Assembly (NCBI GenBank): GCA_031254105.1
Contig: JAIRVB010000016.1
Location: forward strand, 29,487-93,486
Source of the DNA: Chitinispirillales bacterium
GTDB taxonomy: Bacteria > Fibrobacterota > Chitinivibrionia > Chitinivibrionales > Chitinispirillaceae
Direction of reading: 5' to 3'
DNA: 64,000 nucleotides
Shown here: positions 62,615-64,000 of the stretch, piece by piece
Position numbering within the stretch: position 1 is the first letter of the stretch
Layout of the letters: the number at the start of each line of letters is the position of its first letter
The notes under the pieces: model-generated
Seen by the model: the letters and a program-made list of their open reading frames with translations, nothing else
What the model was told of the DNA's origin: nothing
Databases searched by the model: none
Position numbers and translations under genes: made by a program

Positions 62615-63169
62615 CTACTTCCCGCTACCCAAACTCATTTTATTCATAAATTTTTTTTGAGCGTCATCAATCTTTTTTTTGGTTTCGTTGCTCAACAATG
62701 CGTTCGTATCTTTTATGTTACGCATCTCTTCTCTGCCCAGCTCCATCTGCTTCATGATTGCGACTGTGTCTTCGGGTTTCAATTCTGGTAATACGACCGA
62801 AGTCGGTAGCTCCGTTGTTTCTTCGGGATTTTCTGTATTTATGCTATCAGGAACTTTTTTGAGAAATGCGGCAGCTTTGGTTTCTACAGGTTTTTTATCA
62901 TCCGGCAACACTTCATTTTGGGCAGAGTTCACAGGCTGCGTTTGCATCTGCGAGTCAAGACTGACAATATTCTTATTTAGGGTTTCTATCTGTTTCTCAA
63001 GCTCCTCCATTTTATCAACAGTAGTGGTATTGGGTGAATTAACGACTTCTATTTTCATTGGTGATTTATCGGCAATACCTATTATTGAAGTAGTAATAAT
63101 AGTAACAGCGGAAACTATAGAAGCAATCAACCCACCTTTTTTTACCGCATTTATATTTACTTTTGCCAT
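62615..63169 (-). CDS. Hypothetical protein with N-terminal anchor and coiled coil
   Basis: 184 residues. One hydrophobic segment near the N-terminus (GGLIASIVSAVTIITTSIIGIAD), a coiled coil (VDKMEELEKQIETLNKNIVSLDSQMQ), a Pro/Glu/Thr-rich middle, and a helical C-terminus (AIMKQMELGREEMRNIKDTNALLSNETKKKIDDAQKKFMNKM). It sits between the LPP20-like lipoprotein gene and the 271-residue protein gene on the same strand. It could be a scaffold; no family recognised. Confidence 0.6.
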   Translation of the reverse strand: MAKVNINAVKKGGLIASIVSAVTIITTSIIGIADKSPMKIEVVNSPNTTTVDKMEELEKQIETLNKNIVSLDSQMQTQPVNSAQNEVLPDDKKPVETKAAAFLKKVPDSINTENPEETTELPTSVVLPELKPEDTVAIMKQMELGREEMRNIKDTNALLSNETKKKIDDAQKKFMNKMSLGSGK

Positions 63170-63202
63170 ATAATTTCCGCTGTTAAAAACCGTTGATTGC
63201 GA

Positions 63203-63808
63203 TTAGTTATTTCCCTTGAATTCCTCAAAAGCATGTTTGAAACGGTCTTTAAACTGACTTTCCTTAAAGTCAATACTCAGTTTTTCGTCTTCGGTAAGTT
63301 TATCCGTTACAGCCTGAGTAACATGGTTTGAAAAATCGGCTCTGGAAATTCTGAAGCTCACAAAAACGCTTTGATGCCCATCATCACCTATAGGCCCCTG
63401 TTTAGCGCAGGTAGCGTGCATATCATTTAAGTATTTACTTATGACTTCTTCATAACCTTGCTCCATCTTGTTAATTACGTCATTACCCTGGTTATTACCG
63501 TGTGATGCCCTGTATGATGTAGCAACTCCTTTAAAAGCTCCGCCCATTTTTTGTCTCGCATTGTCTTTTGCCCTATTGGTTGCGTGTATGACATTTTCTC
63601 CAAACTGATGACTGGAACCCCTGTATTCGCCAAATCCGGTCATATATTCTTTGGTGTCAAACTCATAACAAGGTATGGGCCCTGTTCCCGGCCCTTCTTT
63701 ATCTGCCCCACCACTTCCCTGCATTGTCTTTCCACCACAAGAAACAACCCCAACAGCCAAAACCGAAACAATAACAGCGTTAAACAGAACACTTTTAATA
63801 ATGTTCAT
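63203..63808 (-). CDS. LPP20-like lipoprotein
   Basis: 201 residues. Lipobox at LAVGVVSCGGKT (Cys near 24). Then a domain with MTGFGEYRGSSHQFGENVIHATNRAKDNARQKMGGAFKGV, the pattern of LPP20-family proteins (G-x-G, then A-x-x-x-A-R-x-x-M), and VFVSFRISRADF. It heads the minus-strand series ending in the DGR, suggesting it and the following genes encode one envelope complex. Confidence 0.65.
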   Translation of the reverse strand: MNIIKSVLFNAVIVSVLAVGVVSCGGKTMQGSGGADKEGPGTGPIPCYEFDTKEYMTGFGEYRGSSHQFGENVIHATNRAKDNARQKMGGAFKGVATSYRASHGNNQGNDVINKMEQGYEEVISKYLNDMHATCAKQGPIGDDGHQSVFVSFRISRADFSNHVTQAVTDKLTEDEKLSIDFKESQFKDRFKHAFEEFKGNN

Positions 63809-64000
63809 AAAGAACCCTTTCCGATAAAGTGATTATATGAATTATTACAAACAGAAGATAATTGCCGACGGGAAATTATTAACGGAATAAGCTGATACCA
63901 CGCGCTGGTTTTAAACGTAAAAAAGGAAATTATGCTATGAAAGACATTAATTCTTAAGGGTTTATAAATACAGAAAACTGGGGGGGGGGGGGGGGGGGGG
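63809..64000. other. Upstream region and poly-G end
   Basis: Leader region for the lipoprotein series. The final 21 bases (63980-64000) are all G, most simply a contig-end sequencing artefact. Confidence 0.7.

Noticed and set aside
1..64000. CRISPR arrays
   Set aside because: The repeats in the window are inverted pairs, MITE-like elements or heptamer runs. No set of regularly spaced direct repeats with unique spacers was found and no cas gene is present.

Overview
The window (64 kb, moderate GC, both strands used) comes from a Gram-negative bacterium. Outer-membrane functions are plain: secretins, a BamD-like lipoprotein, a CpoB/YbgF-like protein, LpoB and many lipoproteins. The gene mix (type IV pilus plus type II secretion, many TPR lipoproteins, FGE-fold lipoproteins, Rpn-type nuclease, S23 four-helix protein) resembles Fibrobacterota or a neighbouring FCB-group lineage. 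That placement is an inference from gene content. No rRNA, tRNA or CRISPR array was seen.

Layout. 0-9.8 kb: type IV pilus cluster pilM(partial)-N-O-P-like-Q, pilT, pilB and a second pilT, with an S23 four-helix gene between perfect 35-bp inverted repeats inserted between pilT and pilB. 9.9-14.4 kb: GtrA-type glycosyltransferase, methyltransferase, the AMMECR1/MEMO pair, a small Cys protein and nadD. 14.8-21.3 kb (minus): BamD-like and CpoB-like proteins, a beta-helix protein and PBP1A. 21.8-26.0 kb (minus): polyamine set speD, speE, a fold-III decarboxylase and a second aminopropyltransferase. 26.4-27.3 kb: receiver-HATPase regulator. 27.6-38.2 kb: type II secretion operon gspE-D-L-M-C-K-I-J, interrupted by an AT-rich, opposite-strand cassette of an OLD-like ATPase and a PD-(D/E)xK protein. 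38.3-45.6 kb: SLC12-like transporter, barrel/HEAT protein, Asn/Pro-rich protein, miaA, divergent polysaccharide deacetylase. 45.7-49.8 kb: degraded accessory island with an hsdR remnant, a truncated CLCA-like protease/VWA protein, an unknown gene pair and an empty stretch. 49.8-54.2 kb (minus): TPR lipoprotein, LpoB, COG3014-type lipoprotein. 54.6-55.5 kb: Rpn-type nuclease.

The most striking locus is 56.0-63.8 kb (minus). It is a chain of envelope proteins ending in a complete diversity-generating retroelement (DGR): an FGE-fold lipoprotein target with a variable repeat (VR), an HRDC accessory gene, a DGR-type reverse transcriptase, and a template repeat (TR) two bases after the RT stop. TR and VR differ at 19 positions, and all 19 are adenines in TR on the coding strand. 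The VR also carries a 5-bp insertion that throws the target out of frame just before its conserved C-terminal motif, so the present allele looks frameshifted.

The intergenic regions are rich in palindromes. There are two MITE-like families with inverted ends, a GC-rich hairpin family, and many locus-specific inverted repeats built from 7-nt units, recalling the heptameric repeats of cyanobacteria. The window ends in a 21-base poly-G run that is probably a sequencing or assembly artefact.
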